Of a stretch of 64,000 nt of DNA, positions 35,301 to 42,852 are shown piece by piece. The DNA lies in contig JACJVV010000001.1 in NCBI GenBank assembly GCA_020637495.1, forward strand, positions 310,001 through 374,000. The letters are read 5' to 3'. Position numbers and translations under genes: made by a program. How positions within the stretch are numbered: position 1 is the first letter of the stretch; each line of letters starts with the position of its first letter. The notes beneath the pieces were generated by a model that saw only the letters and a program-made list of their open reading frames with translations, searched no databases and had not been told where the DNA came from. The stretch comes from Candidatus Woesearchaeota archaeon (GTDB lineage Archaea > Nanobdellota > Nanobdellia > Woesearchaeales > JACJVV01).

Positions 35301-38121
35301 AGGAAGTCTAGGGTGTGATGATAATTGCATGCTAACAACAGATGCATGCGTATTCATCGCAAGCTGCAATGATGGTCTGATAAGTCCAGGTGAGGAATGT
35401 GATCTAGGAATTGGAACTGCATATTGCGGCCAATTTGACAGATTCAGAGGGGGTGCATTAGGTTGCGGTACCGATTGCCTATATGATACCACATCATGCA
35501 TCAAACATCCTCCAGGATGCAATGATGGAATCATTGACGCTGGTGAGCAATGCGAACCGAATCTTCCTATAACCTTGTCTTGCACAAAATTTGACTCATA
35601 CCGTTATGGAGAGATCTCATGCGATAGCGAGTGCGATTATGACCTTTCAGGATGCTCAAAAGATCCTATCATCATTGCAGGTTGCGGAAACGGATTGATA
35701 GATGAGAAATTAGGCGAGCAATGCGAGAGCAACATCATCGTGCGAACATGTGGTGATCTAGGTTTCAATACCGATGGCAGACCTAATTGTTTTGCTCCAG
35801 GATCGGCCAATGAATGCCAGTATGATACTTTACCTTGTGGAGGATACATATGTTCAGGTTCAGAGACAATAGACTGCAATACATTGAATCCTGTATATGC
35901 AGATGGAATCGCTCAATGTTCTGGAAATTTCTATGATATGAGCAGATGCTGGTCTCTAGAAGAGCCAATAATCTCATTGACAAACAATTTCATCGTCAGT
36001 AATGATCGGATAGACATAACCGGAACTACAGTAACAGCAAGGATCCTTGAGATATACATGAATGGTGTGCTTGTCGATACATGGGAGAATCTTGATGATT
36101 CACCAAGCGAGCATAGTTTCAATTTCGAAGATGTATACCTATCAAGATCGACAGCTACAAGTGACGGATTAAATAAACTCACCATGATAGCTTATGGTGT
36201 CTTCCCAACTATCAACACCACATATGAGAGAGACATATTAAATGATCCTGTCGGACCTTCAATCACTCTTGTAGATCCTGCAACAGGAAAAGTGAAATCA
36301 TCGACTCCTACAATTAAGATCAACACTTCGAAAAGAGCAGATTGCATGGTGATTTATGATTCATTGTCAGGGCACGATACACAAAGCATGACAACGACTG
36401 ATAGGATTACTCATTCAGTCACCTTAACAAATTCATTATTGAGCGATCAGTCAAATCCTCTTACGTTCGAATGCATGGATGAATTAGGCAATACTCTCCA
36501 ATCAATCATAAATATCTTTGTCGATACACAGAAACCTATAATCGAAGATGTTACGCTATTGACACCAAATAAATACGAGGATATCGAGACATCTGCAGAC
36601 AAGAAATATATCATCTTTGAGAATCTTAAGACAAAAATGCAGGTTAAGTCTGATTCAAATGTGAGATGCAGATATGGCTTTGATACTGTGGTATATGATA
36701 ATATGATCGATTACAGCTCAACCCAGAATATCTATAACATGTTATGGACCACTTCAAATGATATCGAATCCTCACGAGAAAATCTAAGCGTTGTAACAAT
36801 ATGCAAGGATGAGGCAGGATGGTTATCTGATCCTTATACACTTGAATTGCATGTAGATCCGGATGCACCGATAATAATAACTAGCCTGATGGGCAATGGA
36901 TGGGTAAAGACAAGCAAACCTAACATCAACATATCCACAAATAGACCTTCATCATGCACCATAAGCTATAGGGGCAACAGCAAACAGATGATCAGGAATG
37001 TTATAGATTATAGATATAATTATCACATCAACACAGATGCATTCGGAATCGATATGATCGAAGATGCATCTTATGATTTCAGAGTCACATGCTCAGTCGA
37101 TGGAATAGATGATGCGATCAAAGACCTTACATTGAGGGCAGATTATACTCCACCTTATATTGAAGTATTGTCTCCTGCAAACAATCCTGATCATTTCAGC
37201 CAGCAACGCATAATAATAGAGGCAACAACAGAAGCATTATCAAGCTATGACATCTATCTTGATGATTTCTTGGACAATTCAAGTAGGGCAGATTCGGGAA
37301 GCATAACATACCATGCATATCTTGATGAAGGAAAGAATCTGATCACTATCTCAGTCAAAGATAAAGCAGGTAATACTAATGCAACTACCTTGGAGGTATA
37401 TTATGTTGGAACTGCAGTATTGCCTAAGATCAACAGCATCTATCCAAGCGATGGATCAGTCCTCCAGTCCATCTCTGCTAAGAAGATGATCGCATACGTG
37501 TGGACAGTATATGGGGCTGACCTTGATCTATCCGGATCAGAGATCATATTGAAGAATCAGGATAACAGTAGGATATATGGTAATGAAGGATTTGAGAGAG
37601 ATACTACCGGATCAAACATAGGAAACTATACTTATACCTTGGATAGCAATCTTGATGATGGCAATTACACATGGGAGATACAGGTAGCTGATAAGCTTGG
37701 AAATGTCGGTAAACCAGTCTCAGCAAAATTCATGATCAGCAAAGAAATACCACTGATCTCATTAGTATCACCTATCGTTACCAATTCAGATTCATCAGAT
37801 AGAGATTATCTGACAAATCTCAGTAGTTTTGAATTGCGTGCAGATATCTCCTCAACATCTGAAGTGATCTCTGCAACTTATGATCTGAGGAAGTTCGTCA
37901 AAGGTGAGTTCAAGAGCGTCGAGGACGGAGACCTTAACCTTTATCCTGAAAAAGACGGTTTCAAGAATCTTATAACTCTTGAACCTTTATCAAAAGGACA
38001 AGTAGATGCATATCAGTTAATAATAGAGGTAAGTAATAAGGCAGGACATACTGCCAACATGAAATTCACGATCTACTATGATCTTGAGTCTCCAATACCT
38101 ACTAAATTCATCATAGAATAA
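26329..38121 (+). CDS. Giant secreted multidomain adhesin-like protein (3930 aa)
   Basis: A signal peptide ends near residue 35 (VSTGITYAQ). Domains in order: a Cys-rich head (38-150); three carboxypeptidase-regulatory-like domains (about 160-241, 245-325, 480-555), each with G-x-V...G-x-P-x-x-x-A style strands; a fibronectin III-like segment (about 560-655); a Cys-rich part (658-985); several Ig-like domains (985-1735); two tandem units of nearly 490 residues (1734-2721); a block of seven CGNG-x-x-E-x-GE-x-C repeats (2724-3208); and further Ig-like domains to the end. No membrane anchor is visible, so retention at the surface may depend on partners such as the 973-aa protein downstream. An attachment or envelope role is inferred. 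At 11.8 kb it takes up 18% of the window. Confidence 0.85.
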   Translation: MLKKEGTDKRQFYFHLFVLLFTSIILVSTGITYAQTVDIGCCTASDDINSYCVEFTSSTEAANAGCSNYVPNVACESTECGYMGCCSGSCSWEEKSNCPDSSFFAWQACSDVAACTVTCCEIDGQMFESVGYDSEASCNDQGGRFYNKPCAEVEPGGGFGTLQGYVNDSNGNPVSGATVYAGPYSSATDGEGKYKFDSIPSSYPNSYSIKAYFSGYQQSNDVTAVVVKDSTVNANAIIMESTSEALVIIKGKVLDQYGVAIPSAIVILNNEFSTYTDIQGYYTLSAQVADGSYELKATKAGFATSTRSSPISVVAGLRYDGEDFTLFPDSSGDQCGNGVLEGNEECEFPYLGACPGSCQSDCTCPDTCEELGNYCADVGYQCDNVNGQRINVHNDDCQTTYNQNIQDSGICCSSQPTALPECIYGEIVGNPDISYTDITGSGGDYCKCGNYIGDATDSSLYCCVVDGERKLQSNVCAPPGTVKGYVFSSTGPLNNVKIELSGIYQTRSNSSTGTNFNLANVAPGTYAIIAQKAGFKDFSGSVTVTSNKIINFNIDMQPIDGIDPGFSISLSHVKGYPYVKITITASDISAISYYNIYKDGNSDSNIIFRVGEEDIATTYEYVDTSTDWSTSYSYNVTAFSSFGMLDTDSSSLTTGDSACEGIIDTSQFCGSSLCFSTKLQSTCGINDESPYTYRLFCNDNNALSFPDSPSSSHCADVCVETSPGVTTCAGNELCREIGLPEYYGAYSADTGNIFGLYYFDTYGSESCESDASGYKFCYSDYFYSDIFDRMRGSYTTVDQCLACQDDGFCYNYQSEDACLRDNCRYGANYDTACKWQDTYPELGRGFCYSDDTANSNYCAMCDINNPVFYNQNCTQDICSQLGQCIADSQQTTCTACSVTTTCDQFSGNELACTGRQAYDFTGYPQAAGLTCNSSTVILNSDDACGIGFCKYQNGACIKDANDDGIYDCVDSGGDVSCDQDRSTPTTDLISPNYISMTNDAISFNVDDNQAITYYCFSDVNGYCCPDTIVNGGTVTVPNLDYDLGGIEEEKVLWFYSSSAYGNPEAIKNATITIDNLPPQLDVVANVKNSTLGMDLSDVIITVKSHETALNCHDSLTGPASLSQINNDAIDKERTVSYPGVVDGSYIYHITCEDIYGNVNNSVYVNIEVDRVKLIRDPKPNFVTLPYSIINFSVMTLDKRYSCYYNQISPLVLPDKKYPSDSPKSGDYIYEDKEIDLVSSDTYSYDILCYVSDAKQELADRTSQIFTIDKIAPKSSVFVQDDGGYVKIDKDRYYTNPLIKLNCTDPVQGPPREFGCSMMRYCLSTSSCVPTKSISKNTYEFRPSVNVSGKYYLCIESEDKGGNKETAYCETINLDLTPPKLQIDSPANNNVIGTSVLTFNGKWFDQIKPTKMQAKIVNERGFQINVNNVLASGSVDAGTFSGSANLNLLYAGLNTLTVVAIDASGNFQTSSVNFYYDVFPPEVRKAEIYGLDIVDKSEQYIIGGGSQGDFEIKLGYVLVTENQDLLRHHEYGFRLKPVLTANDYQYTDRNNIFPDEVDINATITSSTFPNLSIEQPLIANATGYGYYGIFDDDLEIGNYTITYNVSDEYGNDDLYSHNFYVNDTLEPYFEIKIFDDQGNNISEVKYGTYPVKIYSSEPIKNLHYLNFSVNGKSKYVELLSKNGTEINGLLTISPSDLDMRNLNQQTAIFHILGEDEHGLLGSIITTIKQFKITTAGPLQPVILTPDISSTNVHYSSSPNYTVEGMVYKRADVGLKDGDVILMKNTIVGDFTDGNWFIEGEATTTANTFSGIWENNRFGDEITYRDTDTINLHDYDNMFLSGRYFEFRDNPTPNRKLYGIQSRVFTNKDGVKDLYDIKSDRDFLGFEGFVPGTQFEDNIFVWDQPTPDGWFDVNVTLLQGANHFYARAFDDSNEGQYSQMFTIIYDTLPPELINVSPNDGTVTGSLDIPIYAYIDGTGSNISSYSLRLNGQQVTSTISYDEQGYARIEAASGLNAGDYIANIVATDMAGNTLSYQWSFTLDPSAPLSPDIYPAAKINDRTPLVEIEFKQDVILDNATIKGDGYEIDLTPLLSRQGNVFTYQITDKDSLPKDGDYAVFVEARKRVGNDYGTQGNYIQPFTLDRTPPSIIQTNDPISNPTLPVYISVKTDENALCRYGYYDVPFSQLPYGPRVEEYVIDHVLPVYELNKLDTIVYVRCSDSAGNVMTSSAQVGISVESLLFPAPKIYVPGDLVDVVKVGSYNVVGSTFDNPDPLMWVPNVNLQIGKSNLFYTRDVAFEQIYNTQSLPDVVMHKVNPSSGYTLDIASNAIIIADNDEIFQPGYYVDFAGSRRIDYRLYEIKSVIALGSSGNVMVSFKTLLPDDLDTSSELYVYAQEAPPGWFDYDLSLAEGNNFFYAAAVNKYGLGSKTEIYNLIKDTTDPILKDEFPRNGEIIAEENIEVSIVADGTYSQIVDSEFEIDELPLNAEVQYLKDYESKIKYDTTQSNGLHSIYVKAYDESGNSAETDWSFTIDASVPHRPIIKPDKPINDSTPMIDIQFPENVDIASAVLRSSDGSYELDFTNSINPTGNIFKYDVNSPLCSQDQEIPYEVHVRASKQGSNPKGYWYQPFVCDLKAPIITKIPVDVKTSKIPVKFYMETDEDSKCRYTERGPSISYFDMEYDLDAIYQKNHYVSAQTSSTKTSLYIRCIDVAGNAMKNSKVVTINQYEDAPCVCGDGQITCGHQCDGSNWGSIKTCNDYNSDYFGGFLTCDPVSCEFDTSSCRLANYCASDNDCNSDELCIDNRCLVAHCFNGVKDQNENGIDCGGNDCEACSAAHCTNGVQDYDEVSIDCGGSDCNVCQICGNGDIEPGETCDGTDFGRVRGCGDLPGFVDGTLTCDNSICHFDTSLCIPEDSICGNGVVEPGEQCEGEVDPQMGCTTIGFSGGTLTCGNDCQYDTSSCQGSQGVCGDGLLNVGEQCDSTNFGMTSCAYMNPNFASGSLGCDDNCMLTTDACVFIASCNDGLISPGEECDLGIGTAYCGQFDRFRGGALGCGTDCLYDTTSCIKHPPGCNDGIIDAGEQCEPNLPITLSCTKFDSYRYGEISCDSECDYDLSGCSKDPIIIAGCGNGLIDEKLGEQCESNIIVRTCGDLGFNTDGRPNCFAPGSANECQYDTLPCGGYICSGSETIDCNTLNPVYADGIAQCSGNFYDMSRCWSLEEPIISLTNNFIVSNDRIDITGTTVTARILEIYMNGVLVDTWENLDDSPSEHSFNFEDVYLSRSTATSDGLNKLTMIAYGVFPTINTTYERDILNDPVGPSITLVDPATGKVKSSTPTIKINTSKRADCMVIYDSLSGHDTQSMTTTDRITHSVTLTNSLLSDQSNPLTFECMDELGNTLQSIINIFVDTQKPIIEDVTLLTPNKYEDIETSADKKYIIFENLKTKMQVKSDSNVRCRYGFDTVVYDNMIDYSSTQNIYNMLWTTSNDIESSRENLSVVTICKDEAGWLSDPYTLELHVDPDAPIIITSLMGNGWVKTSKPNINISTNRPSSCTISYRGNSKQMIRNVIDYRYNYHINTDAFGIDMIEDASYDFRVTCSVDGIDDAIKDLTLRADYTPPYIEVLSPANNPDHFSQQRIIIEATTEALSSYDIYLDDFLDNSSRADSGSITYHAYLDEGKNLITISVKDKAGNTNATTLEVYYVGTAVLPKINSIYPSDGSVLQSISAKKMIAYVWTVYGADLDLSGSEIILKNQDNSRIYGNEGFERDTTGSNIGNYTYTLDSNLDDGNYTWEIQVADKLGNVGKPVSAKFMISKEIPLISLVSPIVTNSDSSDRDYLTNLSSFELRADISSTSEVISATYDLRKFVKGEFKSVEDGDLNLYPEKDGFKNLITLEPLSKGQVDAYQLIIEVSNKAGHTANMKFTIYYDLESPIPTKFIIE
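31530..34490 (+). repeat. Two tandem protein-level units of about 490 residues
   Basis: Unit A (about 31530-33020) and unit B (about 33030-34490), both inside the giant gene, share the same order of motifs. These are a beta-rich start, PDGWFDVNV / PPGWFDYDL, G-A/N-N-H/F-FYA, an Ig-like domain closing in W-S-F-T-L/I-D, a segment with PLVEIEF / PMIDIQF, and a Cys-R-Y motif (ALCRYGYY / SKCRYTER). Identity is moderate, so this is an old duplication. Confidence 0.7.
34500..35950 (+). repeat. Block of C-G/N-N/D-G Cys-rich repeats in the giant gene
   Basis: Seven repeats of the form CGNG-x-I/V-x-x-GE-x-C-D/E followed by a GxLxC...CxxDxxxC half. Examples are CGNGDIEPGETCDG, CGNGVVEPGEQCEG and CNDGIIDAGEQCEP. 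Two NGV-x-D-x-x-E...DCGG-x-DC-x-x-C repeats are interspersed. This matches the Cys-rich repeat seen in large secreted proteins of myxobacteria and other lineages, presumably a disulfide-stabilised stalk. Confidence 0.75.
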
Positions 38122-38168
38122 ATTATCATCATATATGATATGGAAGTAATAAGACTGGAAATTGTACA

Positions 38169-41090
38169 ATGAGACTGCACGAAAGATCAAGACAGACTGT
38201 ATTTTTGCTATTGTATATATTCTCCATCCTTACAGCAATAAGCATCTCATCAGCTGCAGATATAACCATAAACAACAATACCAAACCAACTATAACCGTA
38301 TTCTACAATGAATCTGTAGATGTATCATTCGTATGGTATTATCTCCATGATTCTGAAGATAATGATATCAGCGACTTACTTAACAGATTCACATATAACG
38401 GTATGACTACAGAGCTTTATTTCACTCTAAAGGATGATCTCAGGCCTGATAATTACATATTCGGTATACAGGCATGCGATATACTCCATAACTGCCAATC
38501 AGAGCATACAGAACAGGAATTCATAATTGAGCTTCCTGACCTTTCTATAAATCTGATGCAACCGATATTTGCCATATTCAATGACCAGGATCAAGATTTG
38601 ATAATCAATACTACCCGTGAGGCTGTCTGCAAGATGGATACTTCAAATAATCTCTTTGAAGATATGCGTTATTCCCTCGGGAATGATGCGTACAAGGTCC
38701 AACACAAGATTAGGATCCCAACATTCGGGAAGGATGGGAAGAGATATTATATCCTATGCCAGGATAAATTCGGGGAAGAAGCTGAGGCAGATTATCTATT
38801 CAAACTTGATAGACAAAGACCTTCCATCGATGTAGAAGCAGATGATGTCCTAACAAAACATCTTGAGACTGAACTTAGGGTGACATCAAGCAATAAGGAG
38901 GTCCAATGCCGCTTTTCAGACGATGGAGGAGAGGATTTCTACGACATGTACCCATTTGATGGCTTTGATCTTTACGATGAGAGCAAGTATAAAAAGGCAC
39001 ATTCACATGATATAGGCGAGAACCTCCTTGTTGATGGAAGAAAGAATACTTTTTATGTCATGTGCATCTCTAAAGCAGGGCTACTCTCTGAGGAAGAGAG
39101 CGTGACAATAGATGTCGATTCAACAAGACCAATAGGGATATCATTGAATTATCCCGTATCAGACACTAATGAATCATCATTCAAGATAAACCTATCTACA
39201 AAGATCCCTGCAAGCTGTTGGTATGAGAGAAGCGACAATGATGATGTTGAGTATTTTGACACTGACGATGACTTCATGCACATATCGGAGAGCACTGAAT
39301 CATTTGATGAAGGAGAGGACAATTGGCTGGAGATATCATGTGAAGAGAAATATGGGGACAAGGATGAGAGCAGGAAATATTATTTCACAATAGATCTCAC
39401 TGATCCCGAGATAAGGAATGCATCAATCATAAATACTGTCGACCTTAGGATCATAGATGAGGATACATTATCATTATACGTAAAGGCTTTTGACAATCTC
39501 TCAGGAATTGATGAGGCTCAATACATAGTCTATGAGAGCGGAAAATATAGCATTGACAATGTAACGGATTGGGAATCTTTCAACATGCCAGGAGATGAGA
39601 TTACGCGTAATATCACAGTCTTCATGAATAACCAGAGCAGGTATTTTGTGCAAGTGAGGGTATTGGACAACTCTGGACGATTGAGCAAGGAATTAAAGAC
39701 AAATACCGTCACATATGATCCTCACAAAGGTGGAAGCTCATCGTGCATAGGAACAGATGGCTTATGCAAGATTGGCGAGACCTGCTCAGAGGATGATGAC
39801 TGCACCAGCAGATATTGCAACGCAACCTCGTTGAAATGCGCAAATCCTAGCTGTGAAGATGATGTCATGAACGGTGAGGAGACAGATGTTGATTGTGGCG
39901 GAAACTGTGGAGAATGCAGTCTTGACAAGAAATGTGAAGTTGATTCTGATTGCGAAAGCAATAATTGTGAATCTAAAAGATGCGCAAATACCAATCATTG
40001 TGAAGATAATAGCATAAACTATGATGAGACTGATATGGATTGCGGCGGCCTTGATTGCAATAAATGTGAAGTTGGAGAGATGTGCCTTATCGATGCCGAT
40101 TGTCATTCTGGGTTGTGCCAGCTATCAACTAATGGAGGATTGTGCTTCACTCAAGATGGCGATATGGATGGTGATGGAATAGTTGATGAAGAGGACAACT
40201 GCCCTTCAAAGAGCAATCCAAATCAGGAAGACTTCGATAATGATGGTAAAGGAGATGCCTGTGACTCAGATAAGGACAATGATGGACTTGACAATGATTG
40301 GGAACTACAGTATGACCTTAATCCATTGGATCCTAGCGATGCTGATACAGACCTTGATGGTGATAAGCTGACAAATAAAGTCGAGAAAGATAAAAGAACA
40401 AATCCTAGAAGTCCTGATAGTGATGGTGATGGGTATAGTGATTATGATGAGATAATGAAATATGGTACTGATCCGACAGATCCTAATGACCATCCTAAAT
40501 CATTATGGTTATTCTTTATTGTAGCCTTATTATTCATATTGCTCGGTATTCTCGGAGGGTATTACATCTATTATTCAAAGAATAATTATATCGCAGTTCC
40601 ATCAGAAAAGAGAAGTAAGATGCAGAAAACAGCGTCAAAAGAATCAGCTGTAGCAACCACTAAGGCCCAATCATCTCAATCAGTCCAAAATCCGTCAAAA
40701 TCAGATTCAACAATACAAACATCACGACCAAGGCCTGGTTTGCCTCCTGGACCAACATCTAGGGGGCAAATCGTACGGCCTTCCTCTTTGCAGCCTAAGC
40801 AGAAATCAATTGTATCTGGATCTGCAACTAGGCAAATATCTAGTGAGCATAAGCTTCCTGCATCTCTCGTAAAACCAGCAAAGAAATCAGCGATCAGCAA
40901 ATTAGAGGATATGAAAGGAAAAGATGTATCAGATATATTCAAGAAGCAGCATAAAGGAACTAAATTCACACCTAAACTAAAAGAGATGTATGGGAAAGAT
41001 GATAGTAAAGCAATGTCTGAACTAGATGAATTAGAGGGAAGGAATAGCCTTTCAGAGCTAAAAGACATGTTTAAGAAAAAGAAGAAATAG
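38169..41090 (+). CDS. Surface protein with calcium-binding repeats, membrane anchor and cytoplasmic tail (973 aa)
   Basis: A signal peptide (about 1-34) precedes Ig-like domains (to about 520) related to those of the giant protein. Cys repeats follow, including two E-T-D-x-DCGG motifs (ETDVDCGGNCGEC, ETDMDCGGLDCNKC). Then comes a thrombospondin type 3-like calcium-binding run (about 663-777, DGDMDGDGIVDEEDNCP, DSDGDGYSDYDE). One transmembrane helix (about 779-802) is followed by a 170-residue cytoplasmic tail, first Ser/Pro/Gln-rich, then basic and helical (KLEDMKGKDVSDIFKK, ending KKKKK). It begins 47 bases after the giant gene and may anchor that protein through shared Ig/Cys modules. The long inner tail suggests a contact with a cytoplasmic partner. 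Confidence 0.83.
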   Translation: MRLHERSRQTVFLLLYIFSILTAISISSAADITINNNTKPTITVFYNESVDVSFVWYYLHDSEDNDISDLLNRFTYNGMTTELYFTLKDDLRPDNYIFGIQACDILHNCQSEHTEQEFIIELPDLSINLMQPIFAIFNDQDQDLIINTTREAVCKMDTSNNLFEDMRYSLGNDAYKVQHKIRIPTFGKDGKRYYILCQDKFGEEAEADYLFKLDRQRPSIDVEADDVLTKHLETELRVTSSNKEVQCRFSDDGGEDFYDMYPFDGFDLYDESKYKKAHSHDIGENLLVDGRKNTFYVMCISKAGLLSEEESVTIDVDSTRPIGISLNYPVSDTNESSFKINLSTKIPASCWYERSDNDDVEYFDTDDDFMHISESTESFDEGEDNWLEISCEEKYGDKDESRKYYFTIDLTDPEIRNASIINTVDLRIIDEDTLSLYVKAFDNLSGIDEAQYIVYESGKYSIDNVTDWESFNMPGDEITRNITVFMNNQSRYFVQVRVLDNSGRLSKELKTNTVTYDPHKGGSSSCIGTDGLCKIGETCSEDDDCTSRYCNATSLKCANPSCEDDVMNGEETDVDCGGNCGECSLDKKCEVDSDCESNNCESKRCANTNHCEDNSINYDETDMDCGGLDCNKCEVGEMCLIDADCHSGLCQLSTNGGLCFTQDGDMDGDGIVDEEDNCPSKSNPNQEDFDNDGKGDACDSDKDNDGLDNDWELQYDLNPLDPSDADTDLDGDKLTNKVEKDKRTNPRSPDSDGDGYSDYDEIMKYGTDPTDPNDHPKSLWLFFIVALLFILLGILGGYYIYYSKNNYIAVPSEKRSKMQKTASKESAVATTKAQSSQSVQNPSKSDSTIQTSRPRPGLPPGPTSRGQIVRPSSLQPKQKSIVSGSATRQISSEHKLPASLVKPAKKSAISKLEDMKGKDVSDIFKKQHKGTKFTPKLKEMYGKDDSKAMSELDELEGRNSLSELKDMFKKKKK

Positions 41091-41103
41091 GTAGAAAGCT
41101 ACA

Positions 41104-41706
41104 ATGATGAACGGGAAAAAGTTAATTGATGCAATCAATAGTAAGATAAATATTAGAGCGCATATAAATGGAACAAAGGCCATGATGGCTAGCCAGATAT
41201 TTGTCTATAGCCTGTCTTTAGTAATAGTATCGATAATAGTAATCTTTGGCTATACTACTATCACTGAATTCATTGAAGGGTCAAATGATGTCGAGCTTCT
41301 TCAATTCCAGAAAGCATTCGAAAGCGACGTAGATAGTTATTCTGCTGAATTCGGAAGCGTAAAATATCTTCCGCTTGCAGCACCAAACTCAGTCAGGATG
41401 ATGTGTCTTACGGACTATTATTCATTGAACACTAATCTTAGGAACTGTAATGGAAGCACTGACCAACCTAATCCCATCATAAAAGATTCATATGGAATGA
41501 ATCCTGCTCGAGAGAAGAAGAATATGTATCTTTTGGATTCCAACGGCAATCTTATCGATAGCTATTATCTAGGGAATGTATCTGTCTTACCGCAGTCAGG
41601 AGGACCAGCTGCCTGTAATTATCTATGCATACGGAGCATACGTGGCGTGTTCAATATTCGTATAGAAGGTAAAGGGGTTGGAGTAGAGATCTCTGATGCA
41701 TCATGA
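41104..41706 (+). CDS. Prepilin-like single-helix surface protein (200 aa)
   Basis: The N-terminal basic part ends in TKAMMASQ, followed by one hydrophobic helix (about 34-55, IFVYSLSLVIVSIIVIFGY). The remaining about 145 residues should be outside, with four Cys. It starts 13 bases after the 973-aa gene and overlaps the next gene (ATGA), so it is in an operon with both neighbours. No known pilin family is recognised. The start could be either of two adjacent ATGs. It is the first member of the array of single-helix proteins extending to 54947. Confidence 0.75.
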   Translation: MMNGKKLIDAINSKINIRAHINGTKAMMASQIFVYSLSLVIVSIIVIFGYTTITEFIEGSNDVELLQFQKAFESDVDSYSAEFGSVKYLPLAAPNSVRMMCLTDYYSLNTNLRNCNGSTDQPNPIIKDSYGMNPAREKKNMYLLDSNGNLIDSYYLGNVSVLPQSGGPAACNYLCIRSIRGVFNIRIEGKGVGVEISDAS

Positions 41707-42833
41707 CTCTGAAAAATCGAAAGGAATCAAGAAGAGAAATATTCCATTCTAAGTTAGGTATAATAGAAGTAGGGTTCTCATGGATATTCATACTCATTGC
41801 AGGTGTTGTCATACTTGGTCTATTCATCTACATAAGCAGTGACCAGGCAAGCTTTTTCAGGGATCTGATAAATGCAAATCTTCTGAAAGACCTCAATGCC
41901 ATATTTGTCGGCGCGACAGTAAGCAAAGATACTGCAGCATTGTTTGAGATACCAAAGACTGAATTAGTATTTGATTGTGATAGTTATGGTATAGGTGGAG
42001 TCACACATCCGCTTACAGGCCATATTGTCTATGCGCCACCCTTACTTAAGACAAATGAACTGATAACCTGGACAAAGCCTTGGAGTCTTGGTTTCCGTGT
42101 TACGAACTTCCTTTACATTACATCCCCTTTCATAAAGTATTATGTCATATATGATTCTTCACATGCATCCTTAGCTGCAGAAGTTTACGATGATCTTCCT
42201 GATCAGCTTACAAAAGAAATGATCGCAATAGGGAATGCTGATGGGTCATATATAAAAAATCAAGGATATGATCGTATACATGTGCTTGTGCTAGCAGGTT
42301 CAACTTACAGGTCTTCAAATCTCCCATCTTCTCTTTATAATCCAAACGATTTCAAAGGCTACGGGAATGATGAGATAAAATTCATCATGCTATATGATGA
42401 GACAAAGATTGCAGATACAATACTTAAAGGCGAGATAGTAATAAAAAACAAGAAGCAGGAACAACAAGATTTCAATGAGGATTTTGGCGGAGAGCCGAGA
42501 TTGTCGCAAAGGTTCTATGATTTCTCATCTCTTTATGCAGCATTCATATCAGGAAATCATAATGTATGGCAATGCATGACCGACAAGAGCTATTCCAGAG
42601 CAAGAGATGTTGCATCAATCTATAAATCTCGAACACAGTCATTGAATTCAAACATATTGTTCCCTGTATGCAATGGCCTATATACTTCTGCTGACAACCA
42701 ATTCACTATCATGAAGCAAAACCTAGGCGATTCAGGCGTGATCATCAAGATCAACGAGATCGAGTCAGATATAATACTATTCCATAACATAAATAATAAT
42801 CTTGAGAGGGCATCATGTCCTCTATTGTACTAA
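41703..42833 (+). CDS. Prepilin-like single-helix surface protein (376 aa)
   Basis: A basic N-terminus (RKESRREIFHSKLGIIEVGF) leads into one hydrophobic helix (about 25-46) and an extracellular domain of about 325 residues with few Cys. The IEVGFSW segment resembles the conserved Glu-containing entry into the pilin helix. The domain alternates strands and helices (KYYVIYDSSHASLAAEVYDDL, RIHVLVLAGSTY, EIKFIMLYDE), which suggests an alpha/beta fold, but no catalytic motif is visible. It overlaps the preceding stop by four bases. Family unknown. Confidence 0.75.
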   Translation: MTLKNRKESRREIFHSKLGIIEVGFSWIFILIAGVVILGLFIYISSDQASFFRDLINANLLKDLNAIFVGATVSKDTAALFEIPKTELVFDCDSYGIGGVTHPLTGHIVYAPPLLKTNELITWTKPWSLGFRVTNFLYITSPFIKYYVIYDSSHASLAAEVYDDLPDQLTKEMIAIGNADGSYIKNQGYDRIHVLVLAGSTYRSSNLPSSLYNPNDFKGYGNDEIKFIMLYDETKIADTILKGEIVIKNKKQEQQDFNEDFGGEPRLSQRFYDFSSLYAAFISGNHNVWQCMTDKSYSRARDVASIYKSRTQSLNSNILFPVCNGLYTSADNQFTIMKQNLGDSGVIIKINEIESDIILFHNINNNLERASCPLLY

Positions 42834-42852
42834 AATAGCAAGATATACTAAA

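Noticed and set aside
34500..35950. Possible CRISPR-like or DNA direct repeats
   Set aside because: The similarity is at protein level (Cys-rich repeats); DNA units vary in length and sequence and have no spacers.
36440..36480. GTTCGAATGC-like tRNA T-arm motif
   Set aside because: It lies inside the coding frame of the giant protein and no acceptor or anticodon stem can be drawn.
18465..41090. S-layer protein assignment for the large surface proteins
   Set aside because: No S-layer homology domain or known S-layer fold could be recognised; adhesin-like or envelope protein is as far as the sequence goes.
42802..42852. N-terminal extension of the 42853 prepilin-like protein
   Set aside because: It overlaps the previous gene in another frame and gives no sensible signal; the ATG pair at 42853 directly precedes the class III segment.
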